Shown here piece by piece: positions 45,454 through 54,533 of a stretch of DNA of 64,000 bases. The notes under the pieces were generated by a model, which saw nothing but the letters and a program-made list of their open reading frames with translations, did no database searches and was not told the DNA's origin. Source of the stretch: Candidatus Brachythrix odensensis (GTDB taxonomy: Bacteria; Chloroflexota; Anaerolineae; J036; Brachytrichaceae); contig JADKDT010000002.1 of NCBI GenBank assembly GCA_016714465.1, positions 310,001-374,000 on the forward strand, in the 5' to 3' direction. Position numbers and translations under genes: made by a program. The first letter of the stretch is position 1; each line of letters opens with the position of its first letter.

Positions 45454-47330
45454 CTATGGCGCCGGCGTTCGGGTCGGCCGCGGCGTGCTTGTCGGCGCGC
45501 CGGGCGCGAGGATGGCCAACTCGAGGCTGAACCTGAGATCCGAGCTCACCGGGCGATCCTGATGCACTTCCGCGGCGATCACGTTGATGCCGGCCGTCAG
45601 GCGCGCCGCGGGCAGGATGAATTCCATCGGCTGGGCCTCTTCTGCATCGGAGATGGTTGCACGCGCGTAGGTTGACGCTGTGATGACGCCGGTCGGCAGA
45701 TTGTCCCGGGCGACTTCGAGTCCATTCAGATAGACCACCACACCATCATCCCGCCAAACCCACAGCCTGAGCCGTGCCGCGCCATCCAGTGCGCCAACGC
45801 TAAACGGCTGGCGAAAATAGGCGGTGACCCGCTTGGTGTTTGGGTCTGGGCCGAAGGCAAGGGTTGTGGTCGGGTTGTCGCCGTATCCCAACTCGGCGCG
45901 ACCTGCCGCCCACGTCCGATCATCGAAGTCGGTTTCCTTCCACGCGCCACCCAGATCGAAGCCGGCATCGTTGTAGCGCCAGCACGAGCCGCGGGCAACA
46001 AATACTCCCGTGACCGGCGCGCTTCCGGCGCAATTCCGGATCAGGCTGGGTGCGATGGCCGGATAGGGCGTAGGCGTTGGAAAGCGGGTCGGCGTGGACG
46101 TCGGGATACGGGATGCGGTCGGCGTCACGGACGGGGCCACAGTCGCCGCCCGGGTTGCGGCAGTTGGCGCCGTGGGCGTGGCGATCGCGACCGTAACCCG
46201 GGTTGCGACCGCCGATGGCGGAGGCGGGACGATTGTCGCAGGTGGCGCCGCCCCCGCGCCAGATAGCGCCGCAACCGCCGTGACCACGACGCCCAGCGCA
46301 ATGATCCCAACCGCAACCAGGCCCAAAGGCAGTGCCGACGCTCGCCGAGTTGAGACGGCCGGAGGCGCGAACGAATCGGAAGCGGGGGCCGGCCGACCTG
46401 TTGCGGGCGACGGCCCAATGACGGATGGCGCGTCGCTCAGGGGGGTCGACAGAACCTGGGTCGGCGCCGAAATCGTAGGGCGCGCCGGCGAGGCGAATGT
46501 GGCGGCCGCCGCCGGCAGAAATGGATTCCCCTGCGCGACTGCCGCCAGCTCACGCGCGAATTCGGACGCCGTCTCATACCGTTGGTCGCGAGCCTTTGCC
46601 AGCGCGCGCGAAAGCGCGTGCTGGGCCGCCGCCGGCAGCTCCGGCACCCGCGCGCGGGCATCTGGGATGGCGTTCATCAGGTGGGCTTTCATGAAACCGG
46701 TCATGGTCTCGGCGATGTACGGGGTTTGACCCGTCAGCATTTCGAAGGCCATCACGCCCAGCGAATAGACGTCGCTGCGGCCGTCCAGGGCGGTGCCCTC
46801 CCATTGCTCCGGGCTCATATAGGCCGGTGTGCCGATCACGCCCTGGGTAAGGGCGGTCTTTGATTCTGATATGCGCGCAATGCCGAAGTCAGCGACGCGG
46901 GGCTCGCCGGCGCGGTCAAAGACGATGTTGGCCGGCTCGAGATCGCGGTGCGAAACACCGCGGCTGTTGGCATAGTCAACCGCGGGCGCGATACGCCCAA
47001 TGAGGTCGGCCGTTTCCGCGAGCGACAACCTGCCCAGGGCGAGCCGCTCAGCGAGTGAGCCGCCGGCCATAATTGCATCACGAGATAAGGCTGACCGGCC
47101 TCTTCGCCGAAGTCATAGACCGGAACGATTCCGGGATGTTCGAGTGACGCGATGACTTTCGCCTCGCGTTCGAACCGGGCGCGAAACATCCCGTCGACCA
47201 TCAGTTCGCGGGGCAGCACCTTGACGGCGACTGTGCGCTCGAAGCGCGGATCATGCGCCTCGTACACGCCGGCCATGCCGCCCCGCCCAAGCTCGCGCTT
47301 GATTTCGTAACGCCCTATCTTGTTGACCAA
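45454..47330 (-). CDS. Receptor-like Ser/Thr kinase (frameshifted)
   Basis: The N-terminal part (GRGGMAGVYEAHDPRF, VAVKVLP) and the rest (HRDLEPANIVF, DFGIARI, SPEQWEG) lie in two frames that meet near 47071. One added base in 'aatt' gives VMQ-(I/F)-MAGGSLAERL, matching VMRYMPGGSLADRL of the next kinase upstream, so a single 625-residue gene is restored. The catalytic loop reads HRDLEPAN, with Glu at the Lys position. A membrane helix, a Thr/Pro linker and an extracytoplasmic jelly-roll-like domain (WRDDGVVVYLNGLEVARDN) follow. It is a close paralogue of the gene upstream. Confidence 0.8.
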
Positions 47331-47354
47331 TTCCCCCCCGGCTCAGCGCTCCAT

Positions 47355-49343
47355 CTACTGCTCGATTCCCCACACTCTGAAGTTGATGTACTTGGTGATT
47401 GCGCCAGCCTTGTGGTCATCGTCGAACATCCCGGTCATGATGGCGACATCGCCAGGATCTGTCCAATTCTCCAAGTCGAAAATCGCCCCGCTCCACACGC
47501 CATTCACCCAAAACGTGCCGCGCCCGTCAGACGCATACAACGCCACTTTATTGAACGCTCCCCGGCCGGTCAGCAGGTTTGTCAGGGTGCCCGATGACGT
47601 CACCGGCGAGTTGGCATTGTCATTCTCGATTCGTCGCAGCTCCCACACACCGGTCGACTTGATGACAAACCGATAGTGCGACTTGGCGTCGTCGTCGATG
47701 CGGAAGAAATAGCCATAGTCAAACGTGCCCTCGGTAGCCCCGTACGGGTTACCGAATTCGACCTCAGCGATGAAGTCGGAGACATAAACGTCCGGCCTGA
47801 GCCAGGTCACTTTCTTTGCCCCGGGCTGGTGGGCGAGATCACCCGAGATCGCAGCCAGAACCAGGTTGTCGTCGATTTTCAAGGCCTCGAGCGCTTTGCC
47901 AATCGCCGTGGCATCCCGACTGGCCAGGTTGATCGGCCCTGTATCTGGCTTGGCAACGACGGTGGCTGCCCGGGTGGGCGTGGCCGCCGCCAGACGCGTG
48001 CCCGTGGGAGTCGCGCTGCGAGCGGGCGTGGCCGTCGCCGCAGGTCGGGGCGTCGCCGACGCCGCGGAGGCCACGGTGGGCACCGTTGTGGCCAACGGCC
48101 GCGGCGCGGGTGTGTCGGACGGGCGGACAACGACCGCCGTCGCGCGGACAGGTGTTGGCGAGGTGCCGGCAGCCCGGATTCCCTCCAGGACGGGGCCACC
48201 CAAGGTGGCGCACAGGCACCCGACACCCGCAAGCGCTGCAACCCCAATCCCGATTGCGATAAACAGGCCCGTGCGTGATTTTCGGGCAGGCACTGCGCCG
48301 ATCGATGCGCCGGAAGAGACGGGATAGGACGGCGGCGCGGAGTAGACGTTCGGATTGGGGCCGCCGGGCGGCGCCAGATTGATCGGGATTGCCGGCTGAG
48401 CGTCCGGCGGGACGATGCTGTGCGGCCCCGTTACTTCGATCGGGGACGGGGGTGCTGGTGGCGCTCCGGGGGTCACGCCAATGCCGGGCGCGGGCATCCC
48501 GATCGGCCACACCTGGGTGGCTGCCGCCACCATGCGACCGTCCGCGATCGCCTGAAGGTCCGCCGCCATTGCGACCGCATTTGGGTAGCGCTGATCGGGG
48601 CGCTTGGCCAGTGCGCGTTGGATGATCTGCTGCAACGGCGCGGCGAACGAAGGCGCGGCGTTGAGAACCGCCGGCACTGGATCGAAGAGGTGCGCCTTCA
48701 TGAAGCCGGTTAGGCTGTCGGCAACATAGGGCAGGCGCCCCGCAAGCGACTCATACAGGATGATGCCCAACGCATACAAGTCGGTCCGACCGTCAACGGT
48801 CTTGCCCTCCCACTGTTCCGGGCTCATATAGGCCGGGGTGCCGATCACACCCTGGGTCAGCCCCGGCGTGGCAGAACTCTCGGAGATCTTGGCAATCCCA
48901 AAGTCCGCGATATACGCCTCTCCCGCATTGTCGAAAAGGATGTTCGCCGGTTTGAGATCCCGGTGGACAACCCCCTGGGCATGGGCGTAGTCGATGGCCG
49001 GTCCAATCCGGCCGAAGATGTCGGCCATTGCCCGAATCGGGAGCGGCCCGTTCTTGAGCCGATCGGCGAGCGAACCGCCGGGCATATAGCGCATGACGAT
49101 GAAGGGCTGGCCGTCCTGCTCGCCGTAATCATGCACGGGCACAATGCCGCTGTGCTCGAGCATCGCGACAGTGCGCGCTTCGCGATCGAACCGGGCCCGA
49201 AAGGCCGGGTCAAACAGCATCTCGCGCGGCAGCACCTTGACGGCCACCGATCGTCCAAAGCGCGGATCGTTGGCCTCAAAGACGGAGGCCATTCCGCCCC
49301 GGCCAAGCTCGCGGTTGATTTCGTAGCGTCCGATAGTTTGCAT
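47355..49343 (-). CDS. Receptor-like Ser/Thr protein kinase with concanavalin-like domain
   Basis: This 662-residue kinase has GRGGMASVFEANDPRF, VAVKVLP, HRDLKPANILF, DFGIAKI and SPEQWEGK, a complete catalytic set. A membrane helix (about 363-385), a Thr/Pro/Ala linker and a C-terminal LamG/concanavalin-like domain (FDYGYFFRIDDDAKSHYRF; GTFWVNGVWSGAIFDLENW) follow outside the cell, suggesting glycan or envelope sensing. It is the first gene of the minus-strand block, and its promoter faces a divergent kinase operon. Confidence 0.92.
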   Translation of the reverse strand: MQTIGRYEINRELGRGGMASVFEANDPRFGRSVAVKVLPREMLFDPAFRARFDREARTVAMLEHSGIVPVHDYGEQDGQPFIVMRYMPGGSLADRLKNGPLPIRAMADIFGRIGPAIDYAHAQGVVHRDLKPANILFDNAGEAYIADFGIAKISESSATPGLTQGVIGTPAYMSPEQWEGKTVDGRTDLYALGIILYESLAGRLPYVADSLTGFMKAHLFDPVPAVLNAAPSFAAPLQQIIQRALAKRPDQRYPNAVAMAADLQAIADGRMVAAATQVWPIGMPAPGIGVTPGAPPAPPSPIEVTGPHSIVPPDAQPAIPINLAPPGGPNPNVYSAPPSYPVSSGASIGAVPARKSRTGLFIAIGIGVAALAGVGCLCATLGGPVLEGIRAAGTSPTPVRATAVVVRPSDTPAPRPLATTVPTVASAASATPRPAATATPARSATPTGTRLAAATPTRAATVVAKPDTGPINLASRDATAIGKALEALKIDDNLVLAAISGDLAHQPGAKKVTWLRPDVYVSDFIAEVEFGNPYGATEGTFDYGYFFRIDDDAKSHYRFVIKSTGVWELRRIENDNANSPVTSSGTLTNLLTGRGAFNKVALYASDGRGTFWVNGVWSGAIFDLENWTDPGDVAIMTGMFDDDHKAGAITKYINFRVWGIEQ

Positions 49344-49372
49344 TAGTCGACTCCCTTTCAGCTATGAAATGG

Positions 49373-49406
49373 CATTGTAGCGGGAATCGCCAGCCTCCGC
49401 TACAAT
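49373..49406. promoter_or_regulatory. Symmetric divergent promoter region
   Basis: An 11-base inverted repeat (cattgtagcgg paired with ccgctacaatg) places a TACAAT -10-like box on each strand (49374-49379 on minus, 49401-49406 on plus). These would drive the two divergent kinase operons, and the symmetry could also be a regulator site. No clear -35 was seen. Confidence 0.45.
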
Positions 49407-49444
49407 GTTCGGGCGCGGGCGGCGAGCGCCGGGGGGACATTGAA

Positions 49445-51007
49445 ATGCCAGAACGACTCGGTTCGTATATTCTGCTCAACCCAATTGCAAAGGGCGGCAT
49501 GGCGATGGTCTACCGCGCCGTGCACGAGCCGAGCGGCCGGGAAGTCGCGATAAAGATTCTGGCGCCGTCACTGGCCGCCGATGTTGAGTACATCAGCCGT
49601 TTTCTGCGCGAAGCCAAAACGCTGATGGACTTGCGCCACCCCAACATCGTTCAGGTGTTTGAGGCGAACGCCGCCCAGGGTCAGTACTTCATCTCGATGG
49701 AGTTACTGGGTGAAACGCTGTCTGATGCGATGGGCAAACTGCGGGCCGCCAGGCAACTCATGCCCCAGGCAAAGGCGCTGTTGATTGCGCGGCAGATTGC
49801 GGCAGCCCTGGGTTTCGCGCATGAGAAAGCGCTGGTGCACCGTGACGTCAAACCGAGCAACGTGCTGGTCGCCCACGATCCCGGCGGGCGCACGCGCTAC
49901 GTGCTGTCTGATTTTGGGGTGGTGAAGGACACCGGGGCCACCCGCCTCACCCATACCGAGATGACAATCGGCACCCCGGCCTATATGTCTCCCGAGCAGC
50001 TACTCACCCCGGGCAAGATCGACCACCGCAGCGATCTTTACTCATTGGGCATGATCCTGTACGAGATGCTGAGTGGCACCTCGGTGTACGAAGGAATGAC
50101 GCCGGTGGCGCTGATGTACCACATCGCCCATGAACCGCTGCCGCCGATCACACGCCACCGAAACGACCTGACTGGGGCTACGCGCGCCATTCTCGATACG
50201 CTTCTGTCCAAAAAGGTCGAAACACGGTATCAAACGGCCAAGGAAGTGATCGATGCCATCGACCGCGCTCTCGAACAGAAGGAAGAGCGGTCGAAGATCC
50301 TACCCCTGCTTCTTGTCACGGGCGCGACCCTGTTGTGCTGCGCAGGCTTCCTTGCCGTCTACCTTGGCGCGCAGGGTATCAGCGATGCGAACGGCGTCCC
50401 CGCTACACCAACCCGCCCGGCCGGGCCGGCCAGCATCGCTACGAATCGCCCCGCCAGCGCCGGAACAGCCTCACCCGGCCAAGGCACAGCCGGACCGGAA
50501 GGAATCGCCACGTCTACCCTCATGCCGGACGTGAATCCCAGTCCAGCCCTGCCCTCGGCCGGCACGCCCCAGGCCACACCGACGCCCACGGCGCTGCTTC
50601 CAGTCGCGACCTCAACCCTGAGTGGGGGCCCGGCGAATACGCCGGGGCCAGCGAATACGCCGGCAGGGCCTGGTCCCACCGCAACGCCAACACCAACCCT
50701 GACCAGAACTCCGACCGGGACACCCTCGCCAACGGTGCCGCCTCCGACATCCCCGCCAGCGACATCACCCCCGCCGACTTCGCCGCCGCCAACATCACCG
50801 CCGCCAACATCACCGCCACCAACATCACCCCCGCCAACATCACCTCCGCCAACATCGCCTCCGCCAACGTCACCCCCGCCAACATCGCCCCCGCCAACAT
50901 CGCCCCCAGCAACGGTGCCACCGCCGACATCCACACCGCCGACGGTGTCAACCGCACCGCCGCCAACGCCAGTGCCCGTGATCACCTCTCCCCCGCCGGC
51001 GGGCTGA
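49445..51007 (+). CDS. Ser/Thr protein kinase with PPTSP-repeat tail, tandem copy 1
   Basis: This 520-residue kinase has IAKGGMAMVYRAVHEP, VAIKILA, HRDVKPSNVLV, DFGVVKD and SPEQLL. A membrane helix lies at about 283-310. The outside region is a Thr/Pro/Ala linker followed by about ten PPTSP repeats with no folded domain. The start has ggggggac upstream. It is about 62 bases from a near-identical second copy, a recent tandem duplication by the look of the kinase domains. Confidence 0.92.
   Translation: MPERLGSYILLNPIAKGGMAMVYRAVHEPSGREVAIKILAPSLAADVEYISRFLREAKTLMDLRHPNIVQVFEANAAQGQYFISMELLGETLSDAMGKLRAARQLMPQAKALLIARQIAAALGFAHEKALVHRDVKPSNVLVAHDPGGRTRYVLSDFGVVKDTGATRLTHTEMTIGTPAYMSPEQLLTPGKIDHRSDLYSLGMILYEMLSGTSVYEGMTPVALMYHIAHEPLPPITRHRNDLTGATRAILDTLLSKKVETRYQTAKEVIDAIDRALEQKEERSKILPLLLVTGATLLCCAGFLAVYLGAQGISDANGVPATPTRPAGPASIATNRPASAGTASPGQGTAGPEGIATSTLMPDVNPSPALPSAGTPQATPTPTALLPVATSTLSGGPANTPGPANTPAGPGPTATPTPTLTRTPTGTPSPTVPPPTSPPATSPPPTSPPPTSPPPTSPPPTSPPPTSPPPTSPPPTSPPPTSPPPTSPPATVPPPTSTPPTVSTAPPPTPVPVITSPPPAG
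50745..50945. repeat. 15-bp tandem repeat coding for PPTSP units
   Basis: About a dozen degenerate 15-base units (accgccgccaacatc and variants) encode the C-terminal PPTSP repeats of the first tandem kinase. The second copy lacks this array, so length probably varies by slippage. Confidence 0.85.
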
Positions 51008-51022
51008 TCACGGTGGGTCGGA

Positions 51023-51068
51023 TACAATCCGGCCTTATGTCCGGGAATGACCGGCTGCAGGAGGATCC
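51023..51068 (+). promoter_or_regulatory. Promoter -10 and strong ribosome site for tandem kinase 2
   Basis: TACAAT at 51023-51028 is a good -10, followed by a small hairpin (ccggccttatgtccgg) related to the tandem palindrome at 3397. Aggagg at 51058-51063 lies 5 bases before the GTG start and decides it. Confidence 0.5.
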
Positions 51069-52544
51069 GTGCCCGAAAAACTAGGAAACTACATTCTCCT
51101 AAATCCCATCGCCAAGGGTGGCATGGCCATGGTCTACCGCGCTGTACACGAGCCAACGAGTCGTGAAGTCGCGGTAAAAATCCTGGCGCCGTCGCTGGCC
51201 GCTGACGCCGAATACATCAGCCGATTTCTGCGCGAAGCCAAGACCCTCATGGATTTGCGGCACCCGAACATCGTCCAGGTGTTCGAGGCGAATGCGGCCC
51301 AGGGACAATATTTCATCTCGATGGAGCTGTTGGGCGAAACGCTGTCGGACGCGATGGCAAAACTGCGGGCGTCCAAACAGCCAATGCCGCAGGCCAAGGC
51401 GCTGCTGATTGCGCGCCAGGTTGCGGCAGCGCTGGGCTTCGCGCATGAGAAGTCCCTCGTGCATCGCGACGTCAAGCCGAGCAATGTGCTGATTGCCCAC
51501 GATCCAGGCGGACGCACCCGGTATGTGCTATCAGACTTCGGGGTGGTAAAGGATACCGGGGCAACCCGACTCACCCATACGGAGATGACGATCGGCACGC
51601 CGGCCTACATGTCGCCCGAGCAGCTTCTCACCCCAGGCAAAATTGATCATCGCAGCGATCTCTATTCGCTGGGCATGATTCTGTACGAAATGCTCAGTGG
51701 CATCACCGTATATGACGGCATGACCCCCGTGGCGCTGATGTACCACATCGCTCACGAACCTCTGGCGCCAATCACCCGTTTCCGAAGTGATCTGACCGGC
51801 GCGACACGCGCCATTCTCGACACCCTGTTGTCAAAGAAGGTCGAAACCCGGTTTCAATCAGCCAAGGAAGTAATCGACGCGATAGACCGCGCCCTGGAAC
51901 AGAAGGAAAAGCGTTCAAAGCTGCTGCCAGTCCTCCTCACGGCCGGCGCGACTCTGGTGTGTGGCGCCGGGTTCCTGGCAGTGGTACTGGGCGCGCAAGG
52001 CACTGGCGACAACGCCGCCGGACCCGGGACCGCAGTGCCCACGCCCACCCGATCCGTAGAACTTACCGCTGCGCCGACAGCTCGGCCAGTAAGCGGCGGT
52101 CCGAGCGCGCTTCCGACTGAGACGGCCCAACCCGTGCTTCGGCCCACCTCGACGTTGATCCCTGACTCTGCCTCTACACCCGTGGCGCCGATCCGCCCGA
52201 CAGTGTCTTCGGCCGGCGCGACGCAGACAGCGGTTTCTCCGGGCGCGACGCCGACAACCGCTTCGCCCACCGCAACTCAGCCGGCTGGAACGCCGCCGGC
52301 GCCCGGATCGACAGCGATTCCGACAAGTCCGCCCGCGGCAACGGCGACGCCGTCCAAGGCAACGGCTACGCCGGCTAAGGCAACATCGACGCCGGCTAAG
52401 GCGACGCTTCCGCCGCCGCCGGCGCCGGCGACAGCCACACCGGCCCCAACATTCGTCATCATCGTCCGATCAACCGCCACCCCGGTGCGGGTCAATCCGA
52501 CGCCAGCGCCCATATTCATCACAGCAATTCCGCCGACTAAATAG
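51069..52544 (+). CDS. Ser/Thr protein kinase, tandem copy 2
   Basis: This 491-residue kinase matches the first copy almost residue for residue through the kinase domain (IAKGGMAMVYRAVHEP, HRDVKPSNVLI, SPEQLL, and a GTG start in place of ATG). The membrane helix is followed by a different low-complexity tail (Ala/Thr/Pro with ATPAKATSTPAKAT), lacking PPTSP repeats. The kinase domains have been conserved while the outside regions diverged. Confidence 0.92.
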   Translation: MPEKLGNYILLNPIAKGGMAMVYRAVHEPTSREVAVKILAPSLAADAEYISRFLREAKTLMDLRHPNIVQVFEANAAQGQYFISMELLGETLSDAMAKLRASKQPMPQAKALLIARQVAAALGFAHEKSLVHRDVKPSNVLIAHDPGGRTRYVLSDFGVVKDTGATRLTHTEMTIGTPAYMSPEQLLTPGKIDHRSDLYSLGMILYEMLSGITVYDGMTPVALMYHIAHEPLAPITRFRSDLTGATRAILDTLLSKKVETRFQSAKEVIDAIDRALEQKEKRSKLLPVLLTAGATLVCGAGFLAVVLGAQGTGDNAAGPGTAVPTPTRSVELTAAPTARPVSGGPSALPTETAQPVLRPTSTLIPDSASTPVAPIRPTVSSAGATQTAVSPGATPTTASPTATQPAGTPPAPGSTAIPTSPPAATATPSKATATPAKATSTPAKATLPPPPAPATATPAPTFVIIVRSTATPVRVNPTPAPIFITAIPPTK

Positions 52545-52575
52545 CGGGGCGAGCCGCCAAATCGACGAGAAAACC

Positions 52576-53349
52576 ATGAGCCACCCGACCGGACGCGATC
52601 TCGACGGGAAAGTGGCCTTTGTCACGGGCGGCTCGCGCGGAATCGGAGAAGCGATCGCGCGGGCCTACGCCCGCGCCGGCGCGGCGGTCGCGGTCGCCAG
52701 TCGACTGCAGACGAACGTCCAGCCGGTGGCGGAAGCCATCACTCGCGACGGGGGCAAGGCCATCGCTCTGACCTGCCATACCGGCAACCGCGCGCAGATT
52801 GAGTCGGCAATTACGCAGGTTGTCGCCACTTTTGGCGGGCTTGATATCGTGGTCAACAACGCGGCCACCAATCCGCACTTTGGCTCGCTCCTCGATGCCA
52901 CCGACGAGATGTGGGACAAGACTCTGCAGGTCAACGTCAAGGGCTACTTCGCGGTCGCCCAAATCGCTGTCCCGCACTTGCTCAAGCGCGGGGGCGGAAA
53001 AATCATCAACATCGCTTCGATCGCCGGCATAACACCGGGGCGAATGATGGGCGTCTACAGCGTCAGCAAAGCCGCCGTCCTGATGCTGACCCAATCCCTC
53101 GCCCAGGAACTCGGTCCGCAGGGGATCCAGGTCAACGCCATTGCGCCCGGTGTGATCCAGACGAAGTTCAGCACGGCGTTGTGGTCCGACGCGACTTTGT
53201 CGGCCAGTGTTGCATCAAAATCCGGCCGCATCGGCCAGCCTGAAGACCTCGAGGGCGTGGCGTTGTTGCTGGCTTCTTCGGCCTCGAACTATATCAACGG
53301 CAGTGTCATCGTCGTGGATGGCGGCCTCTCGGCCGCCGGCACATTCTGA
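52576..53349 (+). CDS. SDR-family oxidoreductase
   Basis: This 257-residue protein is a classical short-chain dehydrogenase. It has the TGGSRGIGEAIARAYARAG dinucleotide-binding loop, the NNAATNP motif, the catalytic Ser and YSVSK tetrad, and a C-terminal ASNYINGSVIVVDGGLSAAG. It probably oxidises or reduces a hydroxyacyl-CoA or hydroxy acid. The next gene starts 6 bases after its stop, so it belongs with the acyl-CoA dehydrogenase and phosphotransferase. Confidence 0.9.
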   Translation: MSHPTGRDLDGKVAFVTGGSRGIGEAIARAYARAGAAVAVASRLQTNVQPVAEAITRDGGKAIALTCHTGNRAQIESAITQVVATFGGLDIVVNNAATNPHFGSLLDATDEMWDKTLQVNVKGYFAVAQIAVPHLLKRGGGKIINIASIAGITPGRMMGVYSVSKAAVLMLTQSLAQELGPQGIQVNAIAPGVIQTKFSTALWSDATLSASVASKSGRIGQPEDLEGVALLLASSASNYINGSVIVVDGGLSAAGTF

Positions 53350-53355
53350 GGCGGC

Positions 53356-54533
53356 ATGCAAGATTCAAACAGCGCCCTCCTGATCGACATCCGATCACTC
53401 GTCCAGCACCGGATGATCCCGCTCGAGCCCCAATTCCTGCGGCATGGCTTTCGGGCCACGTTGCCTGCACTGCGCGCAATCCGCGACGTGGTCAAGGCCA
53501 GCGGCTGGTGGGCGCCTTACCTCCCCCGCGAGGCCGGAGGGATGGGTCTGAGCCTCACCCATTTTGCCGAAGTGAGCGAGCAGCTTGGCAGGACGCCGCT
53601 CGGCCACTACGCCTTCAATTGCCAGGCTCCGGACGTTGGCAACCTCGAGCTGCTGTTGGCGCATGGCAGCCCCGAACAGAAGGGCGAATTCTTCGAGCCG
53701 CTGCGCGCGGCGAGACCCGAAGCTGCTTTGCGATGACCGAGCCCGGCCGGGCGGGATCGAACCCGACCTGGCTCGACGCGACTGCAATACGCGACGGCGA
53801 CCACTACGTCATCAACGGCCGCAAGTGGTTTACCAGCAGCGCGGAGGGGGCCGCATTCGCCATCGTCATGGCGGTGACGAACGCCGCGGCGCCGATCCAT
53901 CAACGGGCCAGCATGTTCATCGTCCCGGCCGGGACAGCAGGCTACTCCGTTGTCCGAAACATCAAGGTGATGGGCGAAGCGGGAGAGGACTGGGCCAGCC
54001 ATGCCGAGACCCTGTTCGAGGACTGCCGGGTGCCGGCATCAGCCCGGATCGGAGAAGAAGGCGCCGGGTTTTCGCTCGCCCAGGAACGTCTCGGCCCGGG
54101 TCGCATCCATCACTGCATGCGCTGGATTGGCATCTGCTCGCGCGCGCTCGAACTCATGGGCCGGCGGGCGTTGTCGCGTGAACTCGCGCCCGGACAGGCC
54201 CTGGCGTCGCAGCAGACCGTCCAGCACTGGATTGCCGACTCGTATGCCGAAATCGAGGCTGCCCGGCTCCTGGTTCTGGATGCCGCCCGGTCGGTGGAGC
54301 TGCGCGGGCAGCGGGCGGCGCGGGTCAAGATCTCAGCCATCAAATACTTCACGGCCGGCGTGCTGCAGCGCGTGCTCGATCGAGCAATCCAGGTTCATGG
54401 CGCAATGGGGCTGACTGACGAGACGCCCCTGGCCTACTGGTTTGCCCATGAGCGCGGCGCGCGGATCTACGACGGCGCCGATGAGTCGCACAAAAACGTT
54501 GTTGCGCGGGATGTGCTGCGCTCACTGCAATGA
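53356..54533 (+). CDS. Acyl-CoA dehydrogenase (frameshifted)
   Basis: The N-terminal part (WWAPYLPREAGGMGL, LGRTPLGHYAFNCQAPD) and the rest (CFAMTEP, INGRKWFTSSAEGAAFAIVM, IQVHGAMGLTDETPL) form one acyl-CoA dehydrogenase of about 392 residues. The frame breaks near 53710; one added G in 'gcggcgag' gives LRAGETRSCFAMTEP, the conserved flavin-binding strand. The family removes two hydrogens from an acyl-CoA using FAD. The sequence and the APH-like gene overlapping its stop resemble ACAD10/ACAD11-type systems. Confidence 0.85.

Noticed and set aside
50745..50945. Regular repeats that might be a CRISPR array
   Set aside because: The units are 15 bases, directly contiguous, and encode PPTSP in frame; there are no unique spacers.
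11448..54533. Programmed ribosomal frameshifting as the cause of the broken genes
   Set aside because: The six sites share no slippery heptamer or downstream structure, and each needs exactly one added base in a short run.
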